Of a stretch of 64,000 bases of DNA, positions 18,635 through 26,428 are shown one piece after another; the stretch's first letter is position 1, and every line of letters begins with the position of its first letter. The DNA lies in NCBI RefSeq assembly GCF_000717185.1, contig NZ_JNYE01000017.1, positions 23,889-87,888 of the forward strand, in the 5' to 3' direction. The DNA comes from Kitasatospora phosalacinea. GTDB taxonomy: Bacteria; Actinomycetota; Actinomycetes; Streptomycetales; Streptomycetaceae. Under the pieces are notes generated by a model. The model was given only the letters and a program-made list of their open reading frames with translations. It was not told the DNA's origin and ran no database searches. A program made the translations under genes and the position numbers.

Positions 18635-18650
18635 ATGCTACCCGTTGGTA
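18635..18650 (-). promoter_or_regulatory. Promoter -10 with overlapping TACC/GGTA palindrome
   Basis: On the minus strand TAGCAT (18635-18640) is a good -10 box, about 75 bases before the dehydrogenase start. The perfect palindrome TACC-cgtt-GGTA (18639-18650) overlaps it. This spacing suits a TetR-family repressor, the usual controllers of acyl-CoA dehydrogenase genes, but no such regulator gene is adjacent. Confidence 0.45.
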
Positions 18651-18760
18651 ACTTGTTCAAGCCCCCTGACGTGACCGGGGTATGAACGTGGTCACGTCCC
18701 ACAATGGCGCCCCGCCCGGGATTGTGCGGATCACCGACCCCCAAGCGGGGCGCGGCCCGA

Positions 18761-18766
18761 TAGCCT
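18761..18766 (+). promoter_or_regulatory. -10 box, leaderless start of the SseB-like gene
   Basis: TAGCCT ends 7 bases before the GTG at 18774, so transcription should begin at or one base before the start codon. No ribosome site is visible. Confidence 0.5.
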
Positions 18767-18773
18767 TGTCCCC

Positions 18774-19262
18774 GTGTACGGCTACGAGCAGAGCGCCTAC
18801 CAGGACCCCTACCAGCAGCAGATGCAGCAGGGGATGTCCGGCATGCCCGGCCCCGGGTACGGCGACCCGCAGGCCGCCCAGCAGTCGCTCTACCCCGAGC
18901 CCTCGCCGCCCTCCCTGGCCGACGCGGTGCGCGCCTTCACCACCGGCGCCATGCCGGTCGAGGACTTCCAGGCCATCTTCATCACCTCCAAGGTGTACTG
19001 CCCGCGCGGCGACCGCCCCGGCTTCCTGGCCCTGCACAACACCCCGACCCCGGTGATCCCGATGTTCAGCTCGCTCAAGGAGCTGAAGCGGTACGCGGGC
19101 AAGGAGTCCAAGCACTTCTCGGTGACCGGCGCCGAGATCCTCGACCTGCTGCCCACCGGGTACGGCTTCGCCCTCGACATGGAGGGCGAGCACCGGATGG
19201 TCTTCGACGCCCGCGCGGTCGAGCAGATGGTGGACTTCACCATGCGCCGCATGTACGGCTGA
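18774..19262 (+). CDS. SseB-like domain protein
   Basis: A 162-residue protein: a Tyr/Gln/Pro-rich first 45 residues (YGYEQSAYQDPYQQQMQQGM), then an SseB-like fold (SLADAVRAFTTGAMPVEDF, VYCPRGDRPGFLALHNTPTPVIPMFSSLKELKRYAG, ILDLLPTGYGFALDME). SseB-like domains in actinomycetes are common small proteins, often near secretion or envelope genes, and their function is not established. The GTG at 18774 is supported by the -10 box directly in front. Confidence 0.7.
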   Translation: MYGYEQSAYQDPYQQQMQQGMSGMPGPGYGDPQAAQQSLYPEPSPPSLADAVRAFTTGAMPVEDFQAIFITSKVYCPRGDRPGFLALHNTPTPVIPMFSSLKELKRYAGKESKHFSVTGAEILDLLPTGYGFALDMEGEHRMVFDARAVEQMVDFTMRRMYG

Positions 19263-19317
19263 CGCCCTCCCCCCTCTCCCCCGCCCCCTTTCCTTCCCCG
19301 GTGGAATACGCCCACAT

Positions 19318-19362
19318 AGTTCAACGTTCAACCTTGCGAGTGGTTGAGAGTTGAACTACTGT
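19318..19362 (+). promoter_or_regulatory. Pirin promoter with an interleaved 40-bp inverted repeat
   Basis: Two 16-base arms, agttcaacgttcaacc (19318-19333) and ggttgagagttgaact (19342-19357), match as inverted repeats at 14 of 16 positions across an 8-base spacer; each arm itself holds two gttcaac-like half-sites. TTGCGA (19334-19339) and TACTGT (19357-19362), 17 bases apart, form the likely -35 and -10. The -35 is therefore in the repeat spacer and the right arm fills the -35/-10 gap, a classic repressor layout. Confidence 0.7.
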
Positions 19363-19400
19363 GGTGGACGTAGGCCACAGACCCGCCGAAGGAGGCCGAC

Positions 19401-20354
19401 ATGCCCGCCGTGACCGTCGAGAACCCGCTGATCCTGCCGCGCATCGCGGCCCCCGCCGAGGGTGCCGCCGCCCGCCCCGTGCTGACCGTCGCCACCGCCC
19501 CGGAGGGCTTCGAGGGCGAGGGCTTCCCGGTCCGCCGCGCCTTCGCCAAGATCAACCAGAAGTTCCTGGACCCGTTCATCATGATGGACCAGATGGGCGA
19601 GGTCGACTACGCCGCCGGAGAGCCCAAGGGCACCCCCTGGCACCCGCACCGCGGCTTCGAGACCGTCACCTACATCATCGACGGCACCTTCATCCACCGT
19701 GACTCGCACGGCGGCGGCGGCACCATCACCGACGGCGACACCCAGTGGATGACGGCCGGCTCCGGCCTGCTGCACATCGAGACCCCGCCCGAGTCGCTGG
19801 TCACGTCCGGCGGCATCTTCCACGGCCTCCAGCTCTGGGTGAACCTGCCCGCCTCGGACAAGATGATCACGCCGAAGTACCAGGACATCCGCGGCGGCAG
19901 CGTCAAGCTGCTCGCCTCGGCCGACGGTGGCCTCGTCCGGATCATCGCGGGCGACCTCGACGGCCACCGGGGCCCCGGCGCCACCCACACCCCCATCACG
20001 ATGATCCACGTCTCCGTGAACCCCGGCGCCCAGGTCACCCTGCCCTGGCGCCCCGACTTCAACGCCCTCGCCTACGGCCTCGCCGGCAGCGGCTCCGCGG
20101 GCGAGGAACGGCGCCCCTTCCGGATGGGCCAGGCCGTGGTCTTCGGCGACGGCGACAGCCTCACCATCCGCGCCGACGAGAAGCAGGACTCCCGCTCCGC
20201 CAACTTCGAGGTCGTCCTGCTCGGCGGCCTCCCGATCCGCGAACCCCTCGCCTGGTACGGCCCGTTCGTGATGAACAGCCACCGCGAACTCCAGCAGGCC
20301 ATGGAGGACTTCCAGGCCGGCCGCCTCGGCACCGTCCCGGCCGACGCCAACTGA
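19401..20354 (+). CDS. Pirin-family protein
   Basis: A 317-residue bicupin of the pirin family. The N-terminal cupin carries the metal ligands in HPHRGFETVTYIIDG, HRDSHG and ETPPESLVTSGGIFHGLQLWVNLP; the C-terminal cupin (VSVNPGAQVTLPWRPDFNALAYGLAG) is less conserved. Bacterial pirins have been reported as quercetin dioxygenases or regulators of central metabolism; which applies here is open. An AAGGAGG site precedes the ATG at 19401. It is a single-gene unit between the palindromic promoter and a strong terminator, so it is probably induced by a signal sensed by an unlinked repressor. Confidence 0.9.
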   Translation: MPAVTVENPLILPRIAAPAEGAAARPVLTVATAPEGFEGEGFPVRRAFAKINQKFLDPFIMMDQMGEVDYAAGEPKGTPWHPHRGFETVTYIIDGTFIHRDSHGGGGTITDGDTQWMTAGSGLLHIETPPESLVTSGGIFHGLQLWVNLPASDKMITPKYQDIRGGSVKLLASADGGLVRIIAGDLDGHRGPGATHTPITMIHVSVNPGAQVTLPWRPDFNALAYGLAGSGSAGEERRPFRMGQAVVFGDGDSLTIRADEKQDSRSANFEVVLLGGLPIREPLAWYGPFVMNSHRELQQAMEDFQAGRLGTVPADAN

Positions 20355-20370
20355 CCCGCTGACGACGGCA

Positions 20371-20420
20371 CGAAGCCCGCGCCCGACCCCTGCCCCCGGG
20401 GGGGGACGGCGCGGGCTTCG
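20371..20420 (+). terminator. Terminator after pirin
   Basis: A perfect 13-bp stem (cgaagcccgcgcc at 20371-20383 against 20408-20420) with a C/G-rich loop follows the pirin stop by 16 bases. Confidence 0.8.
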
Positions 20421-20696
20421 ACGCGCTCGGAGACGACTCCGTTTCGGTGAGGCAGCGCGGCCAGGACAGCGCGGCCAGAACAGCGCGCGCCCGGCGCCGC
20501 GGGTACGGATGCGGACCCACTACGCCGCCGAGCCGTGCAGGGGATTACCGGTGAACCCGTACGAAGCATCGCCCGAGCCGGAGAAGGGGCCGGAGAAGAG
20601 GAGTGCAGGGCGCCCGCGGCGGCGGATCGCGCTACTGGTCTTCCTGCCGCCGGTCGCTCTGGTGCTGGTGCGGCGCTCGCACCGGCTGCGGCGGGC

Positions 20697-21569
20697 CTAC
20701 CCGGTGAACGTGGCGGGCAGGCTCAGCGGCAGCGCTCCCTTCGCGGCGCGCAGGGCGTCCCGGACGCGGGCGGCTCCTGCGCGGGACGCGGCCGCTCCCG
20801 TACCGGCCCTGGGCGTCCGGGGTGCGAGGCCCGCGCAGGAGAGGCAGATGCCGGGACGGGGGACGGGGTCGTGGCAGGTGGCGCACTCGGCGTAGCGGGC
20901 CGCAGCCCGAGGCGCGGGGACGGCGGGCATCTTGCGTTGCAGCCGGTTGCGGAGCACGGCGGCCGGGGAGTGCAGCGGGACAGGCAGACCCGGCAGCAGG
21001 GCGGTCGCGAGGTCGGCGGGGGTCGCACCGCGCTCCTGCCACCGGACGACCAGGGGCGCGAGCTCCTCCGCCTCCGCCTGCCCGAGCCGCAGGCGGGGTT
21101 CGGACCGGATCACCCGCAGCAGGAGGGCGGCCGCCTCGCGGACCCGCTCGTCCAGCACCGGCGGCTCGGGGTCCGCGGGGAGGGAGGGTTCTTGGTACCG
21201 GTCCTTTGGAGGGGCGCCAGCGGCGGGGGCGGCCGGTGCACCGGGTCCCGGGAAAGTGCCACCCGGCAGGAACGGGAGCTGCGGGGTGTCGAAGACGTGG
21301 TTCTCGCTGATGATCGTGCCGTCGTCCAGCTTGATCTTCTCGACCCGGTAGTACCCGGCCCTCACCAGCTCCTTCAGCGCCTTGTAGATCGCCCTGCGCC
21401 CCTGCGGGCTGGTGTCCGCCATGTGCCGACCGTCCTCCCGCCAGCCGTCCGGCCGGGAGAGCAGGTCCGCGAGCAGACCGCGGGCGGTGTAGGAGAGGCT
21501 GCGGTCCTGCAACATCGCGTTGGGCAGCACGGTGAAATTGCGCGCGTGAGCGCTACGATGAACGTGCAT
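20697..21569 (-). CDS. Winged-helix DNA-binding protein, Streptomyces paralogue family
   Basis: A 290-residue protein. The first 85 residues (MHVHRSAHARNFTVLPNAML, SLSYTARGLLADLLSRPDGW, GRRAIYKALKELVRAGYYR) form a helix-turn-helix domain like that of plasmid/phage replication-type regulators, widespread as paralogues in streptomycetes. The middle is a Pro/Ala linker, and the C-terminal region has a zinc-finger-like cluster (CATCHDPVPRPGICLSCAG, a CxxC...CxxC pattern). It probably binds DNA; the target is unknown. The ATG at 21569 opens the conserved N-terminus. No partner gene is adjacent. Confidence 0.75.
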   Translation of the reverse strand: MHVHRSAHARNFTVLPNAMLQDRSLSYTARGLLADLLSRPDGWREDGRHMADTSPQGRRAIYKALKELVRAGYYRVEKIKLDDGTIISENHVFDTPQLPFLPGGTFPGPGAPAAPAAGAPPKDRYQEPSLPADPEPPVLDERVREAAALLLRVIRSEPRLRLGQAEAEELAPLVVRWQERGATPADLATALLPGLPVPLHSPAAVLRNRLQRKMPAVPAPRAAARYAECATCHDPVPRPGICLSCAGLAPRTPRAGTGAAASRAGAARVRDALRAAKGALPLSLPATFTG

Positions 21570-21852
21570 GGGGAGGTGCTACTCCTGATGCCGGGCCCCG
21601 GGGTGTTCCACCACCGCCGGGGTCAACTATTTTCGTTTGCGGTGGGGAACGTAGCACACGTACCAGCTGAAAACCGACATGATCGGCAGGCGATCGATCC
21701 TGCCCCGTCCTGTCCCTGACTGATCGTCAAGCACCGTGTCAGTGGCGTCGATTGACGCTCTTGTTCCCCGTTCCCACTGAGGGCGGGGGCGTGCTGCGGA
21801 TGGTTTGCTTCCGTTTGGTCACGACTCGGAGGAACACGGGCGCCGGGGCGCG
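21570..21852. other. Intergenic region, divergent promoter area
   Basis: This 283-bp gap is less GC-rich than its surroundings (tattttcgtttgc near 21630). It holds the presumed promoters of the winged-helix gene and the Excalibur gene. A pair of inverted cgtcaa/ttgacg strings (about 21725 and 21750) is visible. I see no gene. Confidence 0.5.
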
Positions 21853-22128
21853 GTGAGGCGTTCGACGCGGCTGCACCAGGGTGTGCGGGTGCTGCTGCTG
21901 GCGTGGTGTGCGGTGATGTCGGTGTTCTGGCTCGCGGCGGTCCTCGGGCCGGACGAGAAGGACGCTGCGGACACGCCCGCCCCCGCGGTCACCACCGAGC
22001 AGGCGGCGGCGTACTACAAGAACTGCACGGAGGCGAAGGCCGCCGGTGCCGCGCCGCTGCACGCGGGGGATCCCGGGTACCGGTCGGCGCTGGACCGGGA
22101 CGGTGACGGGGTGGCCTGCGAGAAGTAG
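21853..22128 (+). CDS. Excalibur calcium-binding domain protein
   Basis: A 91-residue secreted or membrane-anchored protein: an N-terminal hydrophobic helix (VRVLLLAWCAVMSVFWLAAVLG) followed, after a short linker, by an Excalibur domain from AYYKNCTEAKAAGA to the terminal DRDGDGVACEK, with the DxDxDGxxCE calcium loop and two cysteines that can pair. The domain is common in extracellular actinobacterial proteins. The GTG at 21853 was chosen because it directly precedes the signal-type helix; a TTG at 21805 is the alternative. A clear terminator follows. Confidence 0.85.
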   Translation: MRRSTRLHQGVRVLLLAWCAVMSVFWLAAVLGPDEKDAADTPAPAVTTEQAAAYYKNCTEAKAAGAAPLHAGDPGYRSALDRDGDGVACEK

Positions 22129-22145
22129 GGCCCCGAGCTCCGGGG

Positions 22146-22188
22146 AGCCCGCAGCTGACCGCCGTGGAGCGGTGGTTGCGGGCTTTTT
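22146..22188 (+). terminator. Intrinsic terminator with T-tract
   Basis: Stem agcccgca...ttgcgggct (22146-22184), extended by partly paired agctgacc/ggtggt, is followed by five T residues. This is an unusually canonical rho-independent terminator for such GC-rich DNA. Confidence 0.8.
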
Positions 22189-22271
22189 CGCGGTTCGGGC
22201 TCAACCTTCCCGGGGCCCGGCGCATTGAGAACGGTTGACAGGGGCGGGTGGCCGGAGGGGCGGGGGAACGG

Positions 22272-22775
22272 ATGCGCGGACAGGGCGAGTTGAGCTTCGA
22301 GGAGTACGCGGCGGTGCACGGGCGCCGGCTGTACCGGACGGCGTACCTGCTGTGCGGGGACACCCACCGGGCCGAGGACCTGGCCCAGACGACGCTGGCC
22401 AAACTGTTCGCGCACTGGCGGCGGGCGTCGCGGATGGAACACCTCGACGCCTACACCAGGACGGTGCTGACCCGGACGTTCCTGGGCGAGCAGCGCAGGC
22501 GGGCGGTGGCCCGGCGGCTCGGACTGCTGGCGTCGCGGCCCGAGAGCTCACCCGGGGAGGACACCGACCTGCGGGTGACGCTGATGAACGCACTGGCCGA
22601 ACTGCCGGTCCGGGCAAGGGCGATGGTGGTCCTGCGGTACTGGGAGGACCTGAGCGTGGAGACCGTCGCCGACCTGCTCGACTGCAGCACCGGCACCGTC
22701 AAGAGCCAGTGCTCGCGCGCACTGGCCAGGCTCCGCGAGCAGTTGGGCGAGTCCTACCCGTACGCGGCCGCCTGA
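22272..22775 (+). CDS. SigE-family ECF-type RNA polymerase sigma factor
   Basis: A 167-residue sigma factor of the streptomycete SigE family: region 2 is FEEYAAVHGRRLYRTAYLLCGD...AEDLAQTTLAKLF, with HWRRASRMEHLDAYTRTVL after it. Region 4 is LPVRARAMVVLRYWEDLSVETVADLL with the helix-turn-helix CSTGTVKSQCSRALARL. It would direct transcription of a small regulon in response to a signal sensed by its partner. The ATG at 22272 (MRGQGELSFEEY) is preferred to the upstream GTG frame. The membrane protein 120 bp downstream is the natural candidate for a cognate regulator. Confidence 0.9.
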   Translation: MRGQGELSFEEYAAVHGRRLYRTAYLLCGDTHRAEDLAQTTLAKLFAHWRRASRMEHLDAYTRTVLTRTFLGEQRRRAVARRLGLLASRPESSPGEDTDLRVTLMNALAELPVRARAMVVLRYWEDLSVETVADLLDCSTGTVKSQCSRALARLREQLGESYPYAAA

Positions 22776-22837
22776 GCCCGCCCCTACGCGCAACTCCCGT
22801 ACGCACGCACTCGGGTGCGCGGCGGACACGAGACCCG

Positions 22838-22865
22838 GGATCCGGGATCAGGGATCAGGGATCCG
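22838..22865. repeat. Four tandem heptamers GGGATC(C/A)
   Basis: Four contiguous 7-bp units (gggatcc, gggatca, gggatca, gggatcc) lie in the gap between the sigma-factor gene and its membrane partner. The outer and inner units match pairwise. They could be a binding array or a slipped-strand repeat affecting the downstream leader. Confidence 0.75.
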
Positions 22866-22895
22866 AGCGACAAGACACCGTGAAGGAGCTTCGAC

Positions 22896-23768
22896 ATGCA
22901 GGAGAAGGAGCAGGCCCCCGGGGCGCTGTTCGTCAGAGGGGCGATGAGCCGGGTCACCGACGAGTTGGCCGAGCCGGTCGGGCTGACGGCCAAGGCGGTG
23001 CGGCAGGGGCGTCGGCGGCGGTTGCGGTCGCGGCTGGCGGTCGGCGGGGCGGCGGTGTGCACGGCGGCGCTGGCCGCGACGGGGCTGGCCCTCCTCCCCG
23101 AGCCCTCGGGCGGGGGCGCGGGGTCGGCGCCGTTGCAGGTGGCCGCGGCGCCGACCGCGAGTCCGCGGGTGTTCCCCACCACGACGGTCGCCCCGACCGC
23201 GTCCCCCGACCCCTCGCAGTCCGCCCCGGTGGTCCCGGAGGCCGAACGGCTGCGGATCGAGGACTTCCGGCAGCGGAGCGCCGCCGTGCTGCAGGACCTG
23301 CTGCCGCCGGAGATCGGCGCGGTCAGCCTGCTCAGCGACCACGTCTCCGACTACCTGGGGACGTCCGCGCAGGGCGACCTCCTGCTGCGGTTCTCGGTGC
23401 GCCCCCACAGTGACGCGGGCCCGCCGAGCACGCTCTGCGCGGACACCCCGATCGGGCAGGAGGTGCAGGTGAAGGGCTCGACCTGCAAGCGGGTGCAGCT
23501 GACCGACGGCATCACGGGCATCACCTGGGCGGGGCTGGACAGCGACGGGCGGACCTCGGCCAGCGTGGTCTTCCGGCTCGGCGGCAGCGACGTGGGCCTG
23601 AGCGTCGGCCCGTACGCGCGCACGGGCAGCACGCCGGTCTCGTCCCCGCTGACGGTGGACCAGGTCGTCGCCTTCGCCCAGCAGCCCCGGGTCATGGCGC
23701 TGCTCGAAGAGGGCGACCTGCACCCGGTGGAGGAGGCCCAGACCTACTCCCCCGCGTACGAGGAGTGA
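22896..23768 (+). CDS. Single-pass membrane protein, likely partner of the sigma factor
   Basis: A 290-residue protein with a cytoplasmic N-terminus (MQEKEQAPGALFVRGAM, basic KAVRQGRRRRLRSRLA), one transmembrane helix (VGGAAVCTAALAATGLALL) at about residues 48-67, a Pro/Ser/Thr linker and an extracytoplasmic domain with two cysteines (LCADTPIG and STCKRVQL). The layout and position directly after the SigE-family gene suggest an anti-sigma or sensor role. No zinc-binding anti-sigma motif is visible, so this is inference. An AAGGAG site precedes the ATG at 22896. Confidence 0.6.
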   Translation: MQEKEQAPGALFVRGAMSRVTDELAEPVGLTAKAVRQGRRRRLRSRLAVGGAAVCTAALAATGLALLPEPSGGGAGSAPLQVAAAPTASPRVFPTTTVAPTASPDPSQSAPVVPEAERLRIEDFRQRSAAVLQDLLPPEIGAVSLLSDHVSDYLGTSAQGDLLLRFSVRPHSDAGPPSTLCADTPIGQEVQVKGSTCKRVQLTDGITGITWAGLDSDGRTSASVVFRLGGSDVGLSVGPYARTGSTPVSSPLTVDQVVAFAQQPRVMALLEEGDLHPVEEAQTYSPAYEE

Positions 23769-23794
23769 GGAGCGGGGCTCCGTACGCACCACCC

Positions 23795-23850
23795 CGACCG
23801 CCCGGACGCCTCGACCGCCCGACCGCCCGACCGCCTCGACCGCCCGGACG
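23795..23850. repeat. Short tandem repeats of gaccgccc
   Basis: About six imperfect copies of an 8-bp unit (cgaccgcc/cgcctcga variants) follow the sigma-partner gene, ending in a small hairpin (cgcccggacggtcgag). No gene is read here. Confidence 0.6.
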
Positions 23851-23908
23851 GTCGAGCCGGAGCGGGTGCCGACCCCCGATCTCGGCGCCCGCTCCCGGGC
23901 GCTGCCAT

Positions 23909-23922
23909 GTCATGCGCATGAC
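23909..23922. promoter_or_regulatory. 14-bp perfect palindrome gtcatgcgcatgac
   Basis: A perfect 14-bp palindrome lies about 48 bp before the start of the secreted propeller-like gene, in the promoter area. It is a candidate operator; no regulator is identified. Confidence 0.45.
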
Positions 23923-23969
23923 TTGATGGACGGGTCCGCATCCGCCGGAACCCGACGAAGGAGAGAGCG

Positions 23970-25154
23970 ATGAAGCACCGCACCACCGCGACCACCCTGC
24001 TGCTGGCCGCCGCCCTGCTGGCCGCGGCCGCCCCCGCCGACGCGCAGTCCGTGCCGCCGCCGGGCACGCAAGTCCAGGTCCAGGCCTCGGACGCCCGGGC
24101 CCGGGCCTGGCGGGCGGACGCCTTCCCCGCCGGGGAGGCCACCGTCCGCAGCGCGGCCCGGGTCGGCGGCCGCACCACCTGGGCGCTCGGTGCCCGGGTG
24201 GTCGGGAAGGGCGGGAAGCGGCCCCTGGTGGAAGTGGCCTACGCCCGGGACGGCGCCGACGGCCCCTGGCGGGAACTCGCCCTCCCGGAGGGCGTGAGCG
24301 GAACGACCGTCACCCCGGACGGCTCCGGCGGCACCTGGGTGACCGGCAGCGGACAGGGCGGCACCGTCTCCGTCAGCCGGTACCGCGCCGGGCAGTGGCA
24401 GACGCAGGAGGCGCCGCTGCCCGCGCACCCCATGGGCGGCGGGCTCAACGGGTTCGCGACGGCGGGTGACCCGGACGACGTGTGGGCGGTCGGCTACTAC
24501 CAGCCCGACGACTTCCTGACCTTCTACGGCGTGATCGACCACTGGGACGGCAAGGCCTGGCAACAGGTGCCGACCCCCGACCTCGGCACCGACTACTGGA
24601 CGCTCTCCGCCGTGGTCGCCAACAGCCCCTCCGACGTCTGGGCCTCCGGCGACGTCGGCAACGAGGACGGCTGGGCCCGCCCGCTGCTGCTGCACTACGA
24701 CGGCCACGCCTGGAGCAAGGTCGCCACCCCCGCCCTGGACACCCGCCCCGGCGAGCTCACCGACCTGGTCGTGGCCGGTCCGAACGACATCTGGGCGGCG
24801 GGCGCCGAGATCGGCCCGTCCCACCGGGCCAAGCCGACCGTCGCCCACTACGACGGCCGCAGCTGGACGTACCAGGAGATCGGCATCGACGCGGGACGGC
24901 TCTACGGCCTCGTCCGCACCCCGAACGGGGTGGCCGTCGTCGGGGCGTCCCTCACCGACGGCGTCTACCGGCCGACCGGCGCCCAACTGACCGGCCGCGG
25001 CTGGGAGCCGCTGGACATCCCGCAGAGCACCACCCCCGGCGGGCGCCGCCCCGCCGACATCGTGAGCGTCGCGGGCCGGCTGACCGTCGTCGGCACCGAC
25101 TACGCCGGCACGGCCGACGAGCGCGTGGAGCTGCCCTTCTCCCTGACCCGGTGA
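23970..25154 (+). CDS. Secreted beta-propeller-like protein
   Basis: A 394-residue exported protein: a clear signal peptide (MKHRTTATTLLLAAALLAAA, cleavage near PADA-QS) and then repeated blades with the pattern DDVWAVGYY, SDVWASGDV and NDIWAAGAE at 45-60 residue spacing, each followed by a HYDGxxW strand (HYDGHAWSKV, HYDGRSWTYQ). This is typical of extracellular kelch/galactose-oxidase-like propellers in streptomycetes. No catalytic residues are recognised, so it may bind a surface polymer. An AAGGAGAGAG site precedes the ATG at 23970. Confidence 0.75.
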   Translation: MKHRTTATTLLLAAALLAAAAPADAQSVPPPGTQVQVQASDARARAWRADAFPAGEATVRSAARVGGRTTWALGARVVGKGGKRPLVEVAYARDGADGPWRELALPEGVSGTTVTPDGSGGTWVTGSGQGGTVSVSRYRAGQWQTQEAPLPAHPMGGGLNGFATAGDPDDVWAVGYYQPDDFLTFYGVIDHWDGKAWQQVPTPDLGTDYWTLSAVVANSPSDVWASGDVGNEDGWARPLLLHYDGHAWSKVATPALDTRPGELTDLVVAGPNDIWAAGAEIGPSHRAKPTVAHYDGRSWTYQEIGIDAGRLYGLVRTPNGVAVVGASLTDGVYRPTGAQLTGRGWEPLDIPQSTTPGGRRPADIVSVAGRLTVVGTDYAGTADERVELPFSLTR

Positions 25155-25339
25155 GGCCCCGCGCCACCGGGCCGGTGCGTGGGGGTGGGCCGGTGCGCGG
25201 TCGAGGTGGTCCGGGCCGCTGGCATACGCGCGTTCGGGTACGCGGGCAGGCTGGCCCCAGGGCGGTGGTCTTCACCGACGCGTCCGAGCCGTCCGAGCTG
25301 ATCTCCCGTGCGGTGCATGGGAGTTGACGGTTCGGGCGG

Positions 25340-26242
25340 TCAGTCCAGGGGTGGACGCTGGGCGTGCAGCTGTTCGAGCTCGGCGAGGACGGCGGCGCCC
25401 ACCTCGGCCTTGCTCCGCCCGCCGCCGACCTCGGGGCCGGGCTCGGAGTCCGACTCGGGTTCGGGGTCGGTGGCGCGCAGGCGGCGGAGGGCCTCGGTGA
25501 GGCGGTCGGTGGCGCCGCGGAGCTGGGCGGCGCGTTCGGCGTGCATCCCGGTCATCGGGTCGTCGACGACGGTGACCGGGATGCCGCGCTCCCGGGCGGC
25601 GGCGAGGACGGCCTCGCCCGCCTCCGGGATCAGGGTGAGCGCGGAGGCCGCGAACAGGCCTCCGGCCAGGTTCTTCGGGCGGCCGAACAGGTTCTTCGCG
25701 ACGATCTCGCAGGGCAGCGAGCGCTCCTGGCGCTCGGCGGCGGCGGTCGCCGCGAGGGCGACCGTGAGCAGCGCCTCGGCGGCCTTGGTGACCAGCCACT
25801 TGCGGCCGGGGACGGGCGGCAGGAACTCGCGGATCCGGTCGACCTCGCGCTCGACCACCACGTCCGGCAGCAGGTCGACGGTGCTGTGGCAGCGGATCTC
25901 CAGCACCTTGCCCCAGGCGACCGACTCCCCGTCGAAGCCGACCTCCTCCGGCCCGACCACGACCTGGCCGAGCCCGTCCAGCAGGTGCAGCAGCCGCACC
26001 GCCGGGCCCGGGACGTGCGGGAGGCGGCCGATCAGCCCGGCGAGCGAGACCTCCCACTCCTCCTCCAGCGGCACCCCCGGCTTCGGGTGCGTCTCCAGGG
26101 CCCGCCGCGCCCAGTCCGACCCGGCCTTGGCCCGGGCCGAGGCGACCGCCCCCGAGACCGCACCCGTCACGGCCCCCGACACCGACCCCAGCGCCGCCCC
26201 GGCCCGCCGCCCGGCCCCCTCGCCGACCTGCCTGATCCCCAC
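25340..26242 (-). CDS. Hypothetical protein with putative regulatory domain
   Basis: A 300-residue cytoplasmic protein. The first 45 residues are Ala/Gly-rich (VGIRQVGEGAGRRAG). The middle (LLHLLDGLGQVVVGPEEVGFDGESVAWGKVLEIRC) reads like a PH-like or tubby-like beta domain, and the end has an acidic EPESDSEPGPE linker and a coiled-coil-like AVLAELEQLHAQRPPLD. The GTG at 26242 follows AGGGGGAGGGG, which decides the start. Family not recognised. Short tandem repeats lie in its promoter region. Confidence 0.6.
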   Translation of the reverse strand: MGIRQVGEGAGRRAGAALGSVSGAVTGAVSGAVASARAKAGSDWARRALETHPKPGVPLEEEWEVSLAGLIGRLPHVPGPAVRLLHLLDGLGQVVVGPEEVGFDGESVAWGKVLEIRCHSTVDLLPDVVVEREVDRIREFLPPVPGRKWLVTKAAEALLTVALAATAAAERQERSLPCEIVAKNLFGRPKNLAGGLFAASALTLIPEAGEAVLAAARERGIPVTVVDDPMTGMHAERAAQLRGATDRLTEALRRLRATDPEPESDSEPGPEVGGGRSKAEVGAAVLAELEQLHAQRPPLD

Positions 26243-26270
26243 GTCCGCCCCTCCCCCTGCTCCGTCCCCG

Positions 26271-26315
26271 CCCACCGTTCCGGCCCACCGTTCCGACCCA
26301 CCGTTCCGGCCCACC
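26271..26315. repeat. 3.5 tandem copies of a 13-bp unit
   Basis: Unit cccaccgttccgg is repeated head to tail from 26271, the second copy differing by one base, just upstream of the hypothetical gene at 26242 on the minus strand. Confidence 0.8.
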
Positions 26316-26428
26316 ACGCTACCGGCCGCCACCCGGCCCGGGGGCTCGGTCCGGCGAGCGGGCCTGCTGCCGACGGGCACCTTCTAGGCTGGGGCGGCAG
26401 GACGGGAACACCGAACCGAGAGGGCGTC

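Noticed and set aside
20535..20895. Small plus-strand frame starting VNPYEASPEPEKG with a hydrophobic helix
   Set aside because: It overlaps the 3' end of the winged-helix gene by about 200 bp and lacks a stop before it; the evidence is too weak for a gene.
22838..22865. CRISPR array
   Set aside because: Units are 7 bp, contiguous, without spacers; no cas genes anywhere in the window.
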